A stretch of 64,000 nucleotides of DNA from an uncultured Ruminiclostridium sp. (GCA_947627695.1 CANQXF010000011.1:1-64000); one strand, 5' to 3'; shown: positions 1 to 7,770, numbered from the stretch's first letter. The notes: generated by a model from the letters alone, not told the origin. Translations and numbers: made by a program.

Positions 1-614
1 GAAAATTCGACTGGCTCGCTCATGCGGACAAATTCCCCGGGCTCACCACCCCCGACGACAGCTACCACGGCGTGACTTATGCTGAAAAATTCGGGCTTGG
101 CGGAGCGTTCATCACAAAATGCACCGCCCAGCTTATGCGTGACTTCGGCTCCATTCAGTCCCCCCAGAACGCATTTATCCTGAATTTAGGACTGGAAAGC
201 CTTCACGTCCGTATGCCCAAGCACTGTGAAAACGGTCTTGCGGTAGCCACATTCTTGAAAAATCACCCCAAAGTATCCTTTGTAACGTACCCCGGGCTTG
301 AGGGGGATAAATATTACGACCTTGCGCAGAAGTATATGCCCAACGGCACCTGCGGCGTAGTTTCATTCGGCTTTAAGGGAGGAAGAACTGCGGCAGAAAC
401 GTTTATGAAACACCTTCGCCTTGCCGCTATCGAAACACATGTTGCCGACGCCCGCACCTGCTGTCTGCACCCCGCCTCCGCAACTCACCGCCAGATGAAT
501 GACGAGGAGCTTGTCGCCGCCGGGATAACCCCCGACCTTGTCCGTATGTCCTGCGGACTGGAAAATTCCGCCGATCTTATAGCGGACATTTCACAGGCGC
601 TTGATAAAGTCTGA
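1..614 (+). CDS. O-acetylhomoserine sulfhydrylase, C-terminal part
   Basis: This is the 3' end of a gene that begins before the window; the reading frame is open from base 3. The translation matches the C-terminal third of PLP-dependent O-acetylhomoserine aminocarboxypropyltransferases (Cys/Met metabolism family), which make homocysteine from O-acetylhomoserine and sulfide. Typical stretches are FDWLAHADKFPGL near the start, ETHVADART, a LHPASATHRQ segment and RMSCGLE near the end. The PLP lysine lies upstream of the window. The ATG at 72 is internal, not the start. The lipoprotein gene follows 18 nt later on the same strand. Family is clear; the exact substrate is inferred. Confidence 0.9.
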   Translation, partial: KFDWLAHADKFPGLTTPDDSYHGVTYAEKFGLGGAFITKCTAQLMRDFGSIQSPQNAFILNLGLESLHVRMPKHCENGLAVATFLKNHPKVSFVTYPGLEGDKYYDLAQKYMPNGTCGVVSFGFKGGRTAAETFMKHLRLAAIETHVADARTCCLHPASATHRQMNDEELVAAGITPDLVRMSCGLENSADLIADISQALDKV

Positions 615-632
615 TAAACGGGAGCATAACAG

Positions 633-1241
633 ATGAGATTTACAAAATATTTTGCCCTCCTGCTCACGACTCTACTGCTTTTCACTTCCTGCGGGAAATC
701 CCCTCAGCCCACCGAAAACATAACAACTCCCGTTTCCTCCGAAGAAATCTCTCAGTCTGAGGAAATTTCTCAGCCCGAGGAAACCGAAAACTCCGAAGAA
801 GCATCGCCGACCGAATCGTCGGAGCAGTCCGCTGAACCTGATACCGAAGCGCAGTCGGAAGCGCCCTACGACCTCCCCGAATACGGCAAGTATTACTACG
901 ACGTGGAGAACGTAGTGCTTTACCTTGACGCTTACAGCGAGCTCCCGCCCAACTACATCACCAAGAACGAGGCGAGAGATCTGGGCTGGGAGGGCGGCTC
1001 CGTTGAGGATTATCTCGAGGGCGCGGCAATAGGCGGCGACCGTTTCGGCAACTACGAGGGACTTCTCCCCGAAGCTGACGGGCGCGCCTACACCGAATGT
1101 GACATCGACACCGACGGCTACCCCTCACGGGGTTCAAGGCGGCTGGTCTTCTCCAATGACGGACTTTACTTCTACACCTCCGACCATTACGAGAGCTTTG
1201 ACGAAGTAACGATAACCGCCGACGGCAAAGTTATATGGTAA
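633..1241 (+). CDS. Secreted barnase-like ribonuclease, lipoprotein form
   Basis: A 202-residue protein in three parts: a lipoprotein signal ending in FTSC (Cys20), a Ser/Glu/Pro-rich linker (about 21-75) and a C-terminal domain (about 76-202) closely resembling barnase, a guanyl-preferring ribonuclease. Recognisable stretches are LPPNYITKNEARDLGW, IGGDRFGNYEGLLP and TSDHYESF. By analogy with barnase the general base is Glu155, His185 is the general acid, and Arg166 and Arg169/170 contact phosphate. The next gene encodes a barstar-like inhibitor 13 nt downstream, which supports the call. The lipobox has Phe at -3, so lipidation is likely but not certain. Whether it scavenges RNA or acts as a toxin on neighbours is open. 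Confidence 0.9.
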   Translation: MRFTKYFALLLTTLLLFTSCGKSPQPTENITTPVSSEEISQSEEISQPEETENSEEASPTESSEQSAEPDTEAQSEAPYDLPEYGKYYYDVENVVLYLDAYSELPPNYITKNEARDLGWEGGSVEDYLEGAAIGGDRFGNYEGLLPEADGRAYTECDIDTDGYPSRGSRRLVFSNDGLYFYTSDHYESFDEVTITADGKVIW

Positions 1242-1254
1242 GGAGGGAACTGAT

Positions 1255-1521
1255 ATGAAAGAGATAATTCTGGACGGAAAAAAGCTGCTCCAGCGGGAAA
1301 CAGCGCAGGAATACCTTATGGAGCAATTTTCCTTTCCCGATTATTACGGGAAGAACCTTGACGCTTTGTATGACTGCCTTGGCGAGCTGTACGACGTAAA
1401 GGTGACTGTAAAAAATTCACAGCTTTGTCAGGAAAAATACTGCTACGGCAAGCGAATAATCAACGTGCTTAAAGCCGCCGCAGAGGAAAACGCCGCATTG
1501 ACATTAGAGGTAAAAGAATAA
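1255..1521 (+). CDS. Barstar-like ribonuclease inhibitor
   Basis: An 88-residue cytoplasmic protein of the barstar family. It carries the family core FPDYYGKNLDALYDCL; the aspartates of this helix include the counterpart of barstar Asp39, which plugs the barnase active site. A ribosome site (AAGGAGGG) lies just before the ATG, and the gene follows the barnase-like gene by 13 nt, so the two are almost certainly co-transcribed. Its role is inferred to be protection of the producer against nuclease that folds before export. Confidence 0.92.
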   Translation: MKEIILDGKKLLQRETAQEYLMEQFSFPDYYGKNLDALYDCLGELYDVKVTVKNSQLCQEKYCYGKRIINVLKAAAEENAALTLEVKE

Positions 1522-1526
1522 AAATA

Positions 1527-1549
1527 AAGGACGGTCAGCCACCGTCCTT
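1527..1549. terminator. Bidirectional terminator hairpin
   Basis: A 9-bp stem AAGGACGGT / ACCGTCCTT with a 5-nt loop, followed by T-rich sequence on the plus strand and A-rich sequence before it. It ends the barnase/barstar operon and overlaps the stop codon of the convergent ribbon-helix-helix gene. Confidence 0.85.
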
Positions 1550-1712
1550 ATTTTCTGTCAACTTTTATCTCGCCGTGTTTAGCCTCATATTTTTCAATTG
1601 CGTTGCGTATAAGAATAAGTATCTGACTGTTAGCGCTTCGCCCCTCATAGTCTGCAATAGTATGCAGTTTATCAAGCATTTTTTCATCGATACGGATTGA
1701 CAAACTTTTCAT
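1548..1712 (-). CDS. Small ribbon-helix-helix (Arc/MetJ type) protein
   Basis: A 54-residue protein starting MKSLSIRIDEKMLDKLHTIA and continuing DYEGRSANSQILILIRNAIEK. This is the pattern of an Arc-type ribbon-helix-helix DNA-binding protein: a short basic beta strand (SLSIRI) and two helices separated by a GRSAN turn. The stop codon lies inside the terminator hairpin shared with the barstar gene. The gene is divergent from the SLOG-family gene; the region between them contains repeated TATATCTA-like words that could be its operator. No toxin partner is visible. Fold is fairly sure, target inferred. Confidence 0.75.
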   Translation of the reverse strand: MKSLSIRIDEKMLDKLHTIADYEGRSANSQILILIRNAIEKYEAKHGEIKVDRK

Positions 1713-1746
1713 ATATGTAAAAAACTCCGATATATTTTGTGTTCAT

Positions 1747-1809
1747 TATATATCTATTTTCCCCAAAAATGTAAAAAATAGATATAAAATATAGTTAAAA
1801 TATATCTAT
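1747..1809. promoter_or_regulatory. Candidate operator between divergent genes
   Basis: The AT-rich gap between the ribbon-helix-helix gene and the SLOG gene holds an inverted repeat TATCTATTTT (1751-1760) / AAAATAGATA (1775-1784) and a further ATATATCTAT copy at about 1800-1809. Such spaced short repeats fit cooperative binding by an Arc-type protein. This is inference from position and symmetry only. Confidence 0.4.
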
Positions 1810-1825
1810 GAACAAGGAGCAAAAA

Positions 1826-2176
1826 ATGAAAGTAGCAATAATCGGTTCCCGCACCCTGACGGTTTCAAATCTTCAAGACTATCTTCCGTCCGATACAGAT
1901 GAAATAGTTTCGGGCGGCGCTAAAGGAATAGACGCCTGCGCCCGTGAATACGCCCTTTCCCACCGCATAAAGCTCACCGAATTTCTCCCCGAATACGAAA
2001 AATACGGCAAAGCCGCCCCCTTAAAGCGCAACCGACAGATCGTAGAATACGCCGACGAGGTAATAGCTTTCTGGGACGGCGTTTCCAAAGGCACAGCGCA
2101 GGTGATATCCTCCTGCCGAAAGCTGAACAAAAAGGTCAGAATAGTCACTCTCTCGCCTGATAAAAATACGGTATAA
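1826..2176 (+). CDS. SLOG-family (DUF2493-like) nucleotide-binding protein
   Basis: A 116-residue protein starting MKVAIIGSRTL and containing the SLOG-type glycine signature VSGGAKGIDACAREYA, then PLKRNRQIVEYADEVIAFWDG, which resembles the DprA/YspA-type Rossmann fold. Such proteins are thought to bind nucleotide-derived ligands; the function here is unknown. The ATG at 1826 is preferred over the one at 1808 because AAGGAGC sits 7 nt before it. A hairpin AAATGCGC / GCGCATTT (2178-2206) follows and separates it from the convergent glycosidase gene. Confidence 0.75.
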   Translation: MKVAIIGSRTLTVSNLQDYLPSDTDEIVSGGAKGIDACAREYALSHRIKLTEFLPEYEKYGKAAPLKRNRQIVEYADEVIAFWDGVSKGTAQVISSCRKLNKKVRIVTLSPDKNTV

Positions 2177-2177
2177 A

Positions 2178-2206
2178 AAATGCGCCCACCCAAAGTGAGC
2201 GCATTT
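2178..2206. terminator. Hairpin between convergent genes
   Basis: Stem AAATGCGC (2178-2185) / GCGCATTT (2199-2206), A-rich before and T-rich after, so it could serve both the SLOG gene and the GH31 gene. Confidence 0.7.
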
Positions 2207-2216
2207 GATTTTTGTC

Positions 2217-4238
2217 TTATACTTTCTCAAACACAGGCATATACTCGATAGGTGCGGCAACCTTGACAGTCTGTCCGCCGCTGAACTTTTCGCCTGTTGA
2301 AGTCAGCGTCCATTCGCCCTCAGGGAGATATACCTCTCTCTCAAACTGATTGAGGTGGAAGATAGGCGCAGCCAGATACTTGTCGCCGAACATATACTGG
2401 TCGGTCAGCTCCCAGCACTTCCTGTCCTCGGGGAATTCGTAGAACATCGTGCGGATAAGGGGAGAGCCGTTTGTGTGAGCCTCCTCGTACAGCTTTTTGA
2501 TATAATCGTGCATACCGATACGAATATCGTAGTAATGCTTCATTATCTTGTAATTTTCCTCGCCGTAGCTCCACAGCTCGTTAGGCTGACCTGTTTTCAG
2601 ATATCCGCCGCCCCAGTCGCGGTCGTCAAGGGGAGGAATGTTGTAAGGACCTCTGTCCCCGTGCATACGCAGTACAGCGGAATAGACTGCAAACTGATAC
2701 CATCTTATGAGCAGCTGCCTGAAATTGGGGTCGTTCACGTCGTCCGTCATAAAGCCGCCGATATCGGTAGTCCACCAGGGAATGCCCGCAAGTCCCATAT
2801 TAAGTCCGCACTGGAGCTGATCGTAGAACGCCTCGAACGTGGAGGGAACGTCGCCTGACCAGACCACGTTTCCGTATTTCTGCGAGCCAGCCCATGCGCA
2901 TCTCAGCAGATTGACCACAGGCTTGCCCTCTTTTTTCATTTCGTCATAGAATACACGGCTGTACATCTGAGGGAACATATTGCTCACTTCAAGAGCAGGA
3001 CCTGCCGAGTATCTGTAATTCTCAAAATCGTAAACGCCGAAGTCAGGCTCGGAGTTATCCAGCCAGAAAGCGTCTATCCCCAGATCGTAATAATTTCTCT
3101 TGCAGACCTCCCACACATACTTGCGTGTTTCGGGGTTGAACGCGTCTATCTCCACGCAGTCCCCCTGATAGTCGTAAGTCTGGGCGGCGCCTCTTTCGGT
3201 CTTTATCAGCAGACCTCTTTCCATCATCGGCCAGAAGTTTTCGCTCTTTCTGTCAACAGACGGCCATACTGAAACGATGACCTTTATTCCCATACTGTGC
3301 AGCTCGTCCACCATAGCCTTGGGGTCGGGCCAGTATTTTTTGTCAAATTTCCAGTCGCCCTGCACGGTCCAGTGGAAGAAGTCGATAACTATCTGGTCTA
3401 TCTTTATTCCTTCCTTTTGGTACTGACGCGCCACGGTGAGGACCTCGTCCTGCGTTCTGTATCTCAGCTTACACTGCCACAGTCCCATAAGGTCTTCGGG
3501 GAACATATCTGCGTGACCGGTAGCCTTTGTGTAGTTTGCAATTATCTCCTTGGGAGTGTCAGCGACGGTTATGTAATAGTCCATTTCACGGGTGGAACGC
3601 GCTACCCATTCGGTATAGTTTTTGCCGAAAGCAACTCTGCCCACGGCGGGATTGTTCCACAAAAATCCGTAGCCGAGCGATGATACCGCAAAGGGAACGG
3701 ATATCTGAGAATTTCTCTGAGCAAGCTCCAGCGTGCAGCCCTTCAAATCAAGACAGCCGTCCTGATACTGCCCCATACCGAATATCTTTTCGTCCTTATT
3801 GGGGTCGAATTTCACGTTCAGCGTGTACTCAGTTCCGCCGAAAATGCCCTTCCATTCACGGTTAGCGATTTTAAGACAGCGGCTGCTCTGCGAGAGAGTC
3901 CCGTCGTACATACGGAAATATTCTCTCAGCACAAGCTGATCGTCCTTATAGAATGAAATAATTCCCACAAAGTTTACGACAGCCTTTACCCTGCCGTTTG
4001 TTATCACGGCAATTTCACGCTTGTCAATGTCGCCGTTGCCCGCCCAGTGGTCGATAAGCTCAGTCTTTACCTCCGCCTGCGTCTTTTCGGGAGCTTCGGT
4101 CAAAGCCCAGTCGTTGCCTGTGAATTGTCCCAGCATGGTGCTCCTGACTCTCAGCGAGTCCTTGCCCCACGCCTCTATCCTCAGCATTTCGCCGCTATTA
4201 TAGCATACCAACGCATTGTTATCGTTTACAAATCTCAT
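2217..4238 (-). CDS. GH31 alpha-glycosidase (alpha-glucosidase/xylosidase type)
   Basis: A 673-residue cytoplasmic glycoside hydrolase of family 31, which removes terminal alpha-linked glucose or xylose. The (beta/alpha)8 barrel starts near residue 245 (GLWQCKLRYRTQDEV). The likely nucleophile is Asp394 in WLDNSEPD, the likely acid/base Asp463 in VVWSGD, followed by PWWTTDIGGF. A beta-sandwich N-domain covers about 1-240. No signal peptide is seen. I start at 4238 rather than at the longest frame (4337) because GGAGG lies 6 nt before that ATG; the longer version would add 33 unconvincing residues. Alpha-glucosidase and alpha-xylosidase cannot be separated by eye. Confidence 0.9.
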   Translation of the reverse strand: MRFVNDNNALVCYNSGEMLRIEAWGKDSLRVRSTMLGQFTGNDWALTEAPEKTQAEVKTELIDHWAGNGDIDKREIAVITNGRVKAVVNFVGIISFYKDDQLVLREYFRMYDGTLSQSSRCLKIANREWKGIFGGTEYTLNVKFDPNKDEKIFGMGQYQDGCLDLKGCTLELAQRNSQISVPFAVSSLGYGFLWNNPAVGRVAFGKNYTEWVARSTREMDYYITVADTPKEIIANYTKATGHADMFPEDLMGLWQCKLRYRTQDEVLTVARQYQKEGIKIDQIVIDFFHWTVQGDWKFDKKYWPDPKAMVDELHSMGIKVIVSVWPSVDRKSENFWPMMERGLLIKTERGAAQTYDYQGDCVEIDAFNPETRKYVWEVCKRNYYDLGIDAFWLDNSEPDFGVYDFENYRYSAGPALEVSNMFPQMYSRVFYDEMKKEGKPVVNLLRCAWAGSQKYGNVVWSGDVPSTFEAFYDQLQCGLNMGLAGIPWWTTDIGGFMTDDVNDPNFRQLLIRWYQFAVYSAVLRMHGDRGPYNIPPLDDRDWGGGYLKTGQPNELWSYGEENYKIMKHYYDIRIGMHDYIKKLYEEAHTNGSPLIRTMFYEFPEDRKCWELTDQYMFGDKYLAAPIFHLNQFEREVYLPEGEWTLTSTGEKFSGGQTVKVAAPIEYMPVFEKV

Positions 4239-4343
4239 AAGTGACCTCCATATATTGACGGTTAATTTAACATAATTATACATTAGAATTACCGACTTGT
4301 CAATCAAAATCGCAAAATCCTGCGGCTTAATTTTCATTTCCTG

Positions 4344-4372
4344 TTGACAAGGGGCAGATTATCTGCTATAAT
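4344..4372 (+). promoter_or_regulatory. Consensus promoter of the efflux operon
   Basis: TTGACA (4344-4349), 17-nt spacer, TATAAT (4367-4372). It precedes a small leader ORF and a roughly 200-nt structured leader before the MFS gene. Confidence 0.85.
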
Positions 4373-4406
4373 CAGGTAACGCAAAATATCATACGAGGTA
4401 ATATTT

Positions 4407-4517
4407 ATGTTCTGGAAAACGACAAATTTACATCTTACAAAAGGATACGTTTTTCCCTCCTATGGGGATAGTGCGCCCTTTTTTAAGAAAGCTTGTCGCA
4501 GGCATAACAGAATATAA
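4407..4517 (+). CDS. Leader peptide of the efflux gene
   Basis: A 36-codon ORF starting MFWKTTNLHL and ending RRHNRI, just downstream of a consensus promoter and preceded by ACGAGGT. It has no resemblance to a functional protein. Its last third encodes one arm of a long RNA stem that competes with the stem hiding the MFS ribosome site. The arrangement matches leader peptides of drug-inducible resistance genes, where ribosome stalling switches RNA structure. The inducing drug is unknown. Confidence 0.65.
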   Translation: MFWKTTNLHLTKGYVFPSYGDSAPFFKKACRRHNRI

Positions 4518-4581
4518 ATGCTTTGTAAATAAAACAGGCGCACTATCTCCTTAACTGCTTTTAAATTGAAGTTAAGGAGAT
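4464..4581 (+). promoter_or_regulatory. Translational attenuator with alternative hairpins
   Basis: Segment 1 (4464-4477) and segment 2 (4537-4550) are perfect 14-nt complements (GGGGATAGTGCGCC / GGCGCACTATCTCC). The end of segment 2 (4545-4556, ATCTCCTTAACT) is also a perfect 12-nt complement of segment 3 (4570-4581, AGTTAAGGAGAT), which contains the ribosome site AAGGAG of the MFS gene. The 1:2 and 2:3 pairings exclude each other, so the ribosome site can be opened or closed. Segment 1 lies inside the leader ORF, linking the choice to leader translation. Confidence 0.75.
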
Positions 4582-4587
4582 ATTTTT

Positions 4588-5679
4588 ATGTTTAAAATCA
4601 AAAAACAGCTTTTAAAATTATATTCCTCCTCCGTCCTGGGCAATTTGTCCCTCACAGGAGCGTGGGTAGCAATTTTAGCCGCAAGAGGCTATACACTTGC
4701 AGAAATAGGCATAGCTGAGACTGTCTTTCATATCACGAGCCTTATATTTGAGATACCCTCAGGCGCGCTGGCAGACGTTTTCGGCAGGAAGAAAATGCTT
4801 ATCGTCAGCAGTATTATAAGAATGTTGGCAAATATCATAATGATATTTTCGGCTGACCTTTTTACAGTATGCCTTTCTATCGCATTTCAAGCTCTAAGCT
4901 ACAATTTCTCATCAGGAACGGGTGACGCTTTAGCTTACGATTCTCTGAAGCTGGCAGAAGCGGAGAGTAAATTCGAGAGATACGAGTCAAATCAAATGAT
5001 AATATACCGCATTTGCGGCGGGCTGTCCACCCTGTGTGCAGGCTTCGCCCTTTTCATCGGGTATCGGTTGGCATACGCAACAGACCTGATAGCGGGGATA
5101 ATCCAAATCATTGTTCTCTCATCTTTGCAGGAAGTGTATGCCGCCAAACCCCAAAACGCCGCAAAAGGAGCGCTTGAAAGACTTTTTTCCTGCTTTAAGG
5201 AAAGCCTTGTTTTCCTCAAAAGTATCAGAAAAGTTATCGCTCTTATGCTGTGCAATTCTCTTGTGGGCGCATTTGATACCCTGCTGTTGTTTTTCCTCCA
5301 GGCAAAGCTGATAGAAAAGGGAATACCCGAGTGGGGACTGGGCTTTGCCCTGCTGTTTATGGAAACAGGCGGAATAGTTGGCGCAAGGCTGATACTGAAA
5401 TTCCAAAAGCTCAGCTACAAATACGTTTTCGCAGTAACTCTCCTGCTTGTTTTGACAGGTATTTTTGCGGAGCATTCCTCGTTATATCTTATAGCGGCTT
5501 TGGGAGGATTTTTGTCCGCAATGGGAGACGATGTCATTCAGGTGCGGACAAATGCGATAATACAGGATATGTTCCCCTCCGAACAGCGGGCAACTCTCAC
5601 ATCTGTTGAATCATTCACGTTTTCAGTGATAATGATAGTGTTATCGCCTATTGCAGGCTTTGCCTTTATGTACTGGTGA
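4588..5679 (+). CDS. MFS-type drug efflux transporter
   Basis: A 363-residue, highly hydrophobic protein with about ten to twelve membrane segments and the MFS motif A-like loop GALADVFGRKKML between the second and third helices. It resembles the shorter MFS drug exporters of Firmicutes. Its translation seems controlled by the upstream leader ORF and SD-hiding hairpin, which is typical of antibiotic-inducible genes and suggests that the substrate is a ribosome-targeting drug; this is inferred. A strong terminator stem ACGTCGGCTG / CAGCCGACGT (5689-5714) follows. Confidence 0.8.
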   Translation: MFKIKKQLLKLYSSSVLGNLSLTGAWVAILAARGYTLAEIGIAETVFHITSLIFEIPSGALADVFGRKKMLIVSSIIRMLANIIMIFSADLFTVCLSIAFQALSYNFSSGTGDALAYDSLKLAEAESKFERYESNQMIIYRICGGLSTLCAGFALFIGYRLAYATDLIAGIIQIIVLSSLQEVYAAKPQNAAKGALERLFSCFKESLVFLKSIRKVIALMLCNSLVGAFDTLLLFFLQAKLIEKGIPEWGLGFALLFMETGGIVGARLILKFQKLSYKYVFAVTLLLVLTGIFAEHSSLYLIAALGGFLSAMGDDVIQVRTNAIIQDMFPSEQRATLTSVESFTFSVIMIVLSPIAGFAFMYW

Positions 5680-5688
5680 TATAAAACA

Positions 5689-5714
5689 ACGTCGGCTGAT
5701 AAAACAGCCGACGT
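5689..5714. terminator. Terminator between convergent genes
   Basis: A 10-bp GC-rich stem with a 6-nt loop and flanking A and T runs; it serves the MFS gene and possibly the convergent LURP-one-like gene. Confidence 0.85.
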
Positions 5715-5724
5715 TTTATTTTGT

Positions 5725-6192
5725 TTAATCCCTCGAGCATTTTTCCGCATCTATCGCCAGTACGAACATCAGAGCGCACAATGCGTCCTGCGGGTTAAAA
5801 ACATCAATAACATATGTATCCGTCCAGTGGAATAGCTCCTTTGAGACCGTTGCCACAGCTCCGCCGGGACCGATTATCGAGTAATCCCACTCCATAAAGT
5901 CGCCGTTTATCTGCCAGCCGTTGAAGTCTATGTTGTACTTCGGCTTGAAAAAGGTAAATTCCTTGCTTATGCACCCTGCATAGCTGTTCCCGATATATAT
6001 CTCGAATTTCGGCAGAAAAGTGAGTATCTTCTCCTGCACCGTTCCAAGCTCGTTCCCACTGCTGTCAAATATTTTCAGACAATGCCCCCAGGATAACTGC
6101 CCCTTGACCTCATACACAGTATTTCCCGCCTCGTCGTAAATATCATAGCTGTCGAACCATGAAAAAATACGCTGTTTGAATAATAGCTTCAA
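5725..6192 (-). CDS. LURP-one-related (YxjI-like) protein
   Basis: A 155-residue protein with the beta-rich tubby-like pattern of LURP-one-related proteins: FDSYDIYDEAGNTVYEVKGQ near the start, LKIFDSSGNELGTVQEK, and a hydrophobic C-terminal helix (DALCALMFVLAID). Function in bacteria is unknown; related folds bind lipids. The start is a TTG at 6192, chosen because AGGAGG lies 8 nt upstream and no in-frame ATG fits. It is convergent with the MFS gene. Confidence 0.7.
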   Translation of the reverse strand: MKLLFKQRIFSWFDSYDIYDEAGNTVYEVKGQLSWGHCLKIFDSSGNELGTVQEKILTFLPKFEIYIGNSYAGCISKEFTFFKPKYNIDFNGWQINGDFMEWDYSIIGPGGAVATVSKELFHWTDTYVIDVFNPQDALCALMFVLAIDAEKCSRD

Positions 6193-6278
6193 CCCATCCG
6201 CCTCCTGCCTGCATTTTACATAATTATATCATACCTTCCGCCATTTTTCAATATTTTATCAACGGCTTAAAAAGTCTG

Positions 6279-6306
6279 TTGCAGAAATTTTCTTTTGTGA
6301 TATAAT
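6279..6306 (+). promoter_or_regulatory. Promoter of the phosphoesterase gene
   Basis: TTGCAG (6279-6284), 16-nt spacer, TATAAT (6301-6306). The expected transcript start near 6313 lies after the ATG at 6312, which rules that codon out and supports the start at 6348. Confidence 0.7.
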
Positions 6307-6347
6307 GTAATATGAAATTTACACCAAATATAATCCAGGAGAAGCTT

Positions 6348-7043
6348 ATGTTTTACATCACAGGCGATACACACGGCGATTTCAGCCGTTACGACAGCTT
6401 TAACGAGCGAATAGTACCTACCGAAAAGGATACGATGATAGTGCTTGGCGACGCAGGACTTAACTATTACACCGGCAAAAAGGATAGAGCCCGCAAAGAG
6501 TTTGTGAACAGCTTTCCCTTTACCACCTTTTGTATCCACGGAAATCACGAAATGCGTCCCACCGACATCAACACCTACAAAACCGCTGAATACTGCGGCG
6601 GGACTGTCTGGTATGAGGAGGAATATCCCCGTATTCTTTTTGCAAAAGACGGTGAGATATATGATTTTGACGGATATTCCTGCATAGTTATAGGAGGAGC
6701 ATACAGCGTTGACAAACATTACCGCATAATGAACGGCTTTGCGTGGTTTGCCAACGAACAGCCCTCCGATGAGATAAAGGCGTATGTCGAAGAACAGCTT
6801 TCCCGCCGAAACAACAAGGTAGACGTCGTTTTATCTCACACCTGCCCGCTGAAATACGAGCCGAGGGAAACCTTCCTTCCCAACGTCAATCAACTTCTTG
6901 TAGATAAAAGCACCGAACAATGGCTGGGAAAAATCGAAAGCTCTCTCGATTACCGCCGCTGGTACTGCGGACATTACCACACCGAAAAGCAGATCGACAA
7001 AATGCGCTTTATGTATGAGAGCATAGACGTGCTGAGCGCATAG
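6348..7043 (+). CDS. Calcineurin-like metallophosphoesterase
   Basis: A 231-residue metal-dependent phosphoesterase. The metal-binding blocks are in order: GDTHGDF at residues 6-12, VLGDAGLNY, GNHE, then SHTCP and a late GHYH. This is the D-x-H, G-D, G-N-H-E, H, G-H-x-H pattern of the superfamily that includes Ser/Thr phosphatases and nucleotide phosphoesterases. The start at 6348 has AGGAGA 5 nt upstream. Substrate is unknown. It stands alone between convergent and repeat regions. Confidence 0.85.
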   Translation: MFYITGDTHGDFSRYDSFNERIVPTEKDTMIVLGDAGLNYYTGKKDRARKEFVNSFPFTTFCIHGNHEMRPTDINTYKTAEYCGGTVWYEEEYPRILFAKDGEIYDFDGYSCIVIGGAYSVDKHYRIMNGFAWFANEQPSDEIKAYVEEQLSRRNNKVDVVLSHTCPLKYEPRETFLPNVNQLLVDKSTEQWLGKIESSLDYRRWYCGHYHTEKQIDKMRFMYESIDVLSA

Positions 7044-7150
7044 CGCATTGGCGTATTTCAATTACGAATTTTGAACTCAGATATACCATTATCCGGGAGC
7101 GTATTTAAACCGCGTATCCGCTGTAATGCCGTTACCGAACAGATTTTTGT

Positions 7151-7509
7151 GTGATGAACAAAAAATGCTCCTTTCTCCTTGAAATCACATTGCGTTTTTT
7201 CGGTTTTGCAAAGAAAAACGAATATTCTCGCAGTCGCTATCTGACCGCACAAGGTGTCCAATCCCGTGTTTTTGCGTAAGCAAAATGGATTACCTTAAGG
7301 GCAATCCAAACGGGGTTGGACGTATTTAAGTGAAGAACAAAAAATGCTCCTTCCTCCTTGAAATCACATTGCGATTTTTCGGTTTTGCAAAGAAAAATGA
7401 ATATTCTCGCAGCCGCTATCTGACCGCACAAGGTGTCCAATCCCGTGGTTTTGCGCAAGCAAAATGGATTGCCTTAAGGGCAATCCAAACGGGGTTGGAC
7501 GTATTTAAG
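7151..7509. repeat. Two tandem copies of a 179-bp repeat
   Basis: Copy 1 runs about 7151-7329 and copy 2 about 7330-7509, with a handful of mismatches. Both contain the same words in the same order, for example ACAAAAAATGCTCCTT, TTCGGTTTTGCAAAG, CTATCTGACCGCACAAGG and AACGGGGTTGGACGTA. Short ORFs on both strands through the copies show no protein-like composition and I do not accept them. The repeat could be a non-coding mobile remnant or a duplicated RNA gene. It lies between the phosphoesterase gene and tRNA-Ser. Confidence 0.85.
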
Positions 7510-7546
7510 AGCCTGATAAACAAATGTTTATCAGGCTCTTAAATAC
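7501..7546. terminator. Long perfect hairpin after the tandem repeat
   Basis: A 21-bp perfect inverted repeat (7501-7521 / 7526-7546) with a 4-nt loop; the arm begins GTATTTAAGAGCCTG. The outer word GTATTTAA is also the end of each tandem repeat copy. It could terminate transcription of the tRNA genes on the minus strand or be the end of a small mobile element. There is no long T run. Confidence 0.55.
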
Positions 7547-7547
7547 T

Positions 7548-7638
7548 TGGCGCAGACGGTGGGATTCGAACCCACGGTACTTTTCACAGTACAAACGATT
7601 TCGAGTCGTTCTCGTTATGACCACTTCGATACGTCTGC
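7548..7638 (-). tRNA. tRNA-Ser(CGA)
   Basis: Read on the minus strand, GCAGACG starts the acceptor stem and CGTCTGC closes it, with an encoded CCA end. The anticodon loop is CTCGAAA (anticodon CGA, reads UCG), a long variable arm is present as in serine tRNAs, and the T loop is GGTTCGAATCC. Confidence 0.95.
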
Positions 7639-7683
7639 AAATTATATAAAAACAACGCCGGACTGTCAATAATCCGGCGCTTG

Positions 7684-7770
7684 TGGTGCGGAGAATGGGA
7701 CTTGAACCCACACGGGAAAAACTCCCACTACCCCCTCAAAGTAGCGCGTCTGCCGTTCCGCCACCTCCGC
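7684..7770 (-). tRNA. tRNA-Leu(GAG)
   Basis: On the minus strand it starts GCGGAGGTGGCGGAACGG, with anticodon loop TTGAGGG (anticodon GAG, reads CUC/CUU), a long variable arm, T loop GGTTCAAGTCC and an encoded CCA end. It lies 45 nt upstream of tRNA-Ser on the same strand, so the two are probably co-transcribed. Confidence 0.95.

Noticed and set aside
2355-4244. Plus-strand ORFs opposite the GH31 gene
   Set aside because: Frames opposite a GC-moderate gene; no starts with ribosome sites and no domain.
4239-4337. N-terminal extension of the GH31 enzyme
   Set aside because: The added residues are unlike the family and the internal ATG at 4238 has a strong ribosome site.
7058-7542. Several 65-75-residue ORFs in the 179-bp tandem repeat
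   Set aside because: They occur on both strands with no ribosome sites and no domain; better explained as non-coding repeat.
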